From contig VIIQ02000073.1 of NCBI GenBank assembly GCA_007449985.2, positions 345,523 through 409,522 of the forward strand: 64,000 bases of DNA. Direction: 5' to 3'. The notes beneath the pieces were generated by a model. It was not told the origin of the DNA. It did no database searches and saw nothing but the letters and a program-made list of their open reading frames with translations. This stretch comes from Desmodesmus armatus. Its lineage: Eukaryota; Chlorophyta; Chlorophyceae; Sphaeropleales; Scenedesmaceae. The stretch's first letter is position 1. Each line of letters opens with the position of its first letter. This document shows positions 63,001 to 64,000 of this stretch, piece after piece. The translations under genes were made by a program, and so were the position numbers.

Positions 63001-64000
63001 GTCGCCATGACACTAATACAAGCTGGAGTTCAGCATGGCCCCAGAGCAACTGCAGCCGCTATGGAGTACATCCCCTCGTACCCATATGTGCGCAGCATGT
63101 GAGGAGCGCAGTTGTGACATTTGTCACATCCCGACCACAGGGGCACCTGACTTTTGACCTGACCCCCCCCCCCCCGCCCCCCGCTTCCAGCCTCACAGCC
63201 CTGCCTGTCTGTCTCCCTCTGTGCCTATGCCCTCACCTCCAAAAGCATCTCCCCCCCCCAAAAAAGTCCTGCTGTGCACCCCCCCCCCCCCACAGTCCTG
63301 CACGCAGGCCCGCCCCACCCCCTCACCCCCCATATGCATCAAGCCCACCTCTGTCCCCACGTCATTGCTGTTGCAGACCATGAGTAGTGGCAGCACGTTG
63401 AGCAGTGCATGTGAGGCGGCGTGCACCCCCTCCCTGAAGTCTAGCCCCCAGCCTCACAGCACCGACGAGCTGAGGGGGCAGGCGCATGTAGCAGGCCTGG
63501 GAGCGCGGGGGCGGATGACAGCAGCGGAAGAAGGGGGGCACGAAGAGGAGGGAAGGGGATGGGAGAGAGGGGGGGGGGTCAAATGAACACGGTTTGCTGA
63601 TCCGTTCATGATGAGTGAGATGTGCCGTAGTAAGTTGCTCGCTTGCATTCTGGCCTGGTCTGTATCAGTCAATGGACCCCTTGTCTACGCAGCTGCTCAC
63701 TGATTGTGAAAGCTTCACTGCTACTACTGCTGCTGCTGTTGCTCTCTGCTGTTGCTGCTCCCTGCAACTGCCTGGTGCCTGCTGCACTGGCCTCCCTCCC
63801 CCTTTCCCCCCTTCCCCTCACCCCCCCCCCCTTTCCCTTACCCCCTCCTTCCCCTCACACCCCCCCCCCCCCCCATCCACTCACCTGTGTATGGTACTGA
63901 GTGTCAGGCAAGAAGAGGTCAATGGCGTCAAAGATTGCCCCACTGCCCTGGTGAACCCTGCTACTGTTGCTGCCCGTTCCGCTTCCTGCCCCCCCCCCCC
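59625..64000 (-). CDS. HRQ1: Hrq1-type DEAD/DEAH helicase, C-terminal DUF1998 part; 5' end off the window
   Basis: Exon pieces on the minus strand are 63885-64000 (open to the edge), 63349-~63453, 62838-62925 and 59625-59852. They read AIFDAIDLFLPDTQYHTQ; LDFREGVHAASHALLNVLPL then VCNSNDVGTE; CDNPYDTRFRPERLLL then YDKHPGGIGLVAQ; and LGLVSSCPCVYPKGCPRCVQ with NYNAVLSKRAA. This is the DUF1998 (MZB) zinc-binding region of Hrq1/YprA-like helicases, with its cysteines present. The helicase core should lie to the right. In the family such proteins unwind DNA in interstrand-crosslink repair. Exon 62838-62925 has one extra base (CTGGTATGAC), and the join between the first two pieces is unresolved. 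A LINE sits in the 2.98-kb intron 59853-62837. Confidence 0.8.
60191..61150 (-). pseudogene. LINE polyprotein C-terminus with CCHC-type motif
   Basis: The frame opens LAETLKNKAKQDCALGSANT and has the zinc-binding motif CPLCGQQDGGHHALSACP, typical of the region after RNase H in LINE polyproteins. A long basic tail follows. It is one frame away from the RNase H part; the shift lies in a C-run near 61165-61170. The fragment is not an independent gene. Confidence 0.85.
61135..61840 (-). pseudogene. LINE RNase H domain
   Basis: YYTDGSAIKIEGKGVS holds the first catalytic Asp. TRAELVGIREAYVL has the catalytic Glu and IHIATDSQTSMYQIHKM the second Asp. LWKVTSHIGVYGNEMADHMA is the C-terminal His/Asp region. 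All RNase HI active-site positions appear present, so the copy is probably young. Confidence 0.88.

Overview
The window is nuclear DNA of a eukaryote, most likely a chlorophycean green alga. The genes are intron-rich with GT-AG introns, and proteins and introns are full of CAG/GCA repeats. TGTAA polyadenylation motifs follow several stop codons. The set includes a plastid fibrillin, a plant-type OXA2-TPR insertase and a plant-type COX16. I could not fix the species. Coordinates are exon models read by eye from splice sites, reading frame and family conservation.

Layout, left to right: (1) F-box/LRR protein, minus, 3' end off the left edge (1-1884). (2) OXA2-like insertase with TPRs, plus (2209-6955). 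(3) PAP/fibrillin plastid protein, plus (7732-11109). (4) Rab11/RABA GTPase, plus (11868-15091), with a 5-nt microexon. (5) COX16, minus (17049-17603). (6) Nucleolin, plus (18002-22820). (7) RRM protein with a KH-like C-terminus, plus (24985-28286). About 7 kb without a convincing gene follows. (8) Short-chain dehydrogenase, minus (35564-39010). (9) Ankyrin-repeat protein, plus (39238-41738). (10) DCAF13/Sof1 WD40 ribosome-biogenesis factor, plus (42180-47459). (11) EME1 nuclease subunit, minus (49035-55481). (12) F-box/LRR-like protein, plus (55812-57878). (13) Hrq1/DUF1998-type helicase, minus, 5' end off the right edge (59625-64000), with a 5'-truncated LINE in an intron. Several pairs (1/2, 5/6, 8/9, 11/12) are head-to-head over roughly 150-400 bp and probably share promoters. 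The genes are ordinary housekeeping genes and do not form one pathway.

The unusual signal is in the introns. First, many exon ends, together with their splice site, are repeated in tandem as decaying copies inside the adjacent intron or just past the stop codon, usually every 80-190 bp. I count more than twenty copies in eight genes. Second, long G-runs tend to follow 5' splice sites and long C-runs tend to precede 3' splice sites, read on the gene's own strand. Third, flanks downstream of genes are G/T-rich on the sense strand, so strand composition reports transcription direction. Mobile DNA includes the LINE with a 16-bp target-site duplication, two copies of a very short SINE-like element with 14- and 17-bp duplications, and a MITE-like pair with terminal inverted repeats. 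Single-base frameshifts in or beside homopolymers occur in at least four otherwise intact genes. They point to uncorrected long-read assembly errors more than to pseudogenes.
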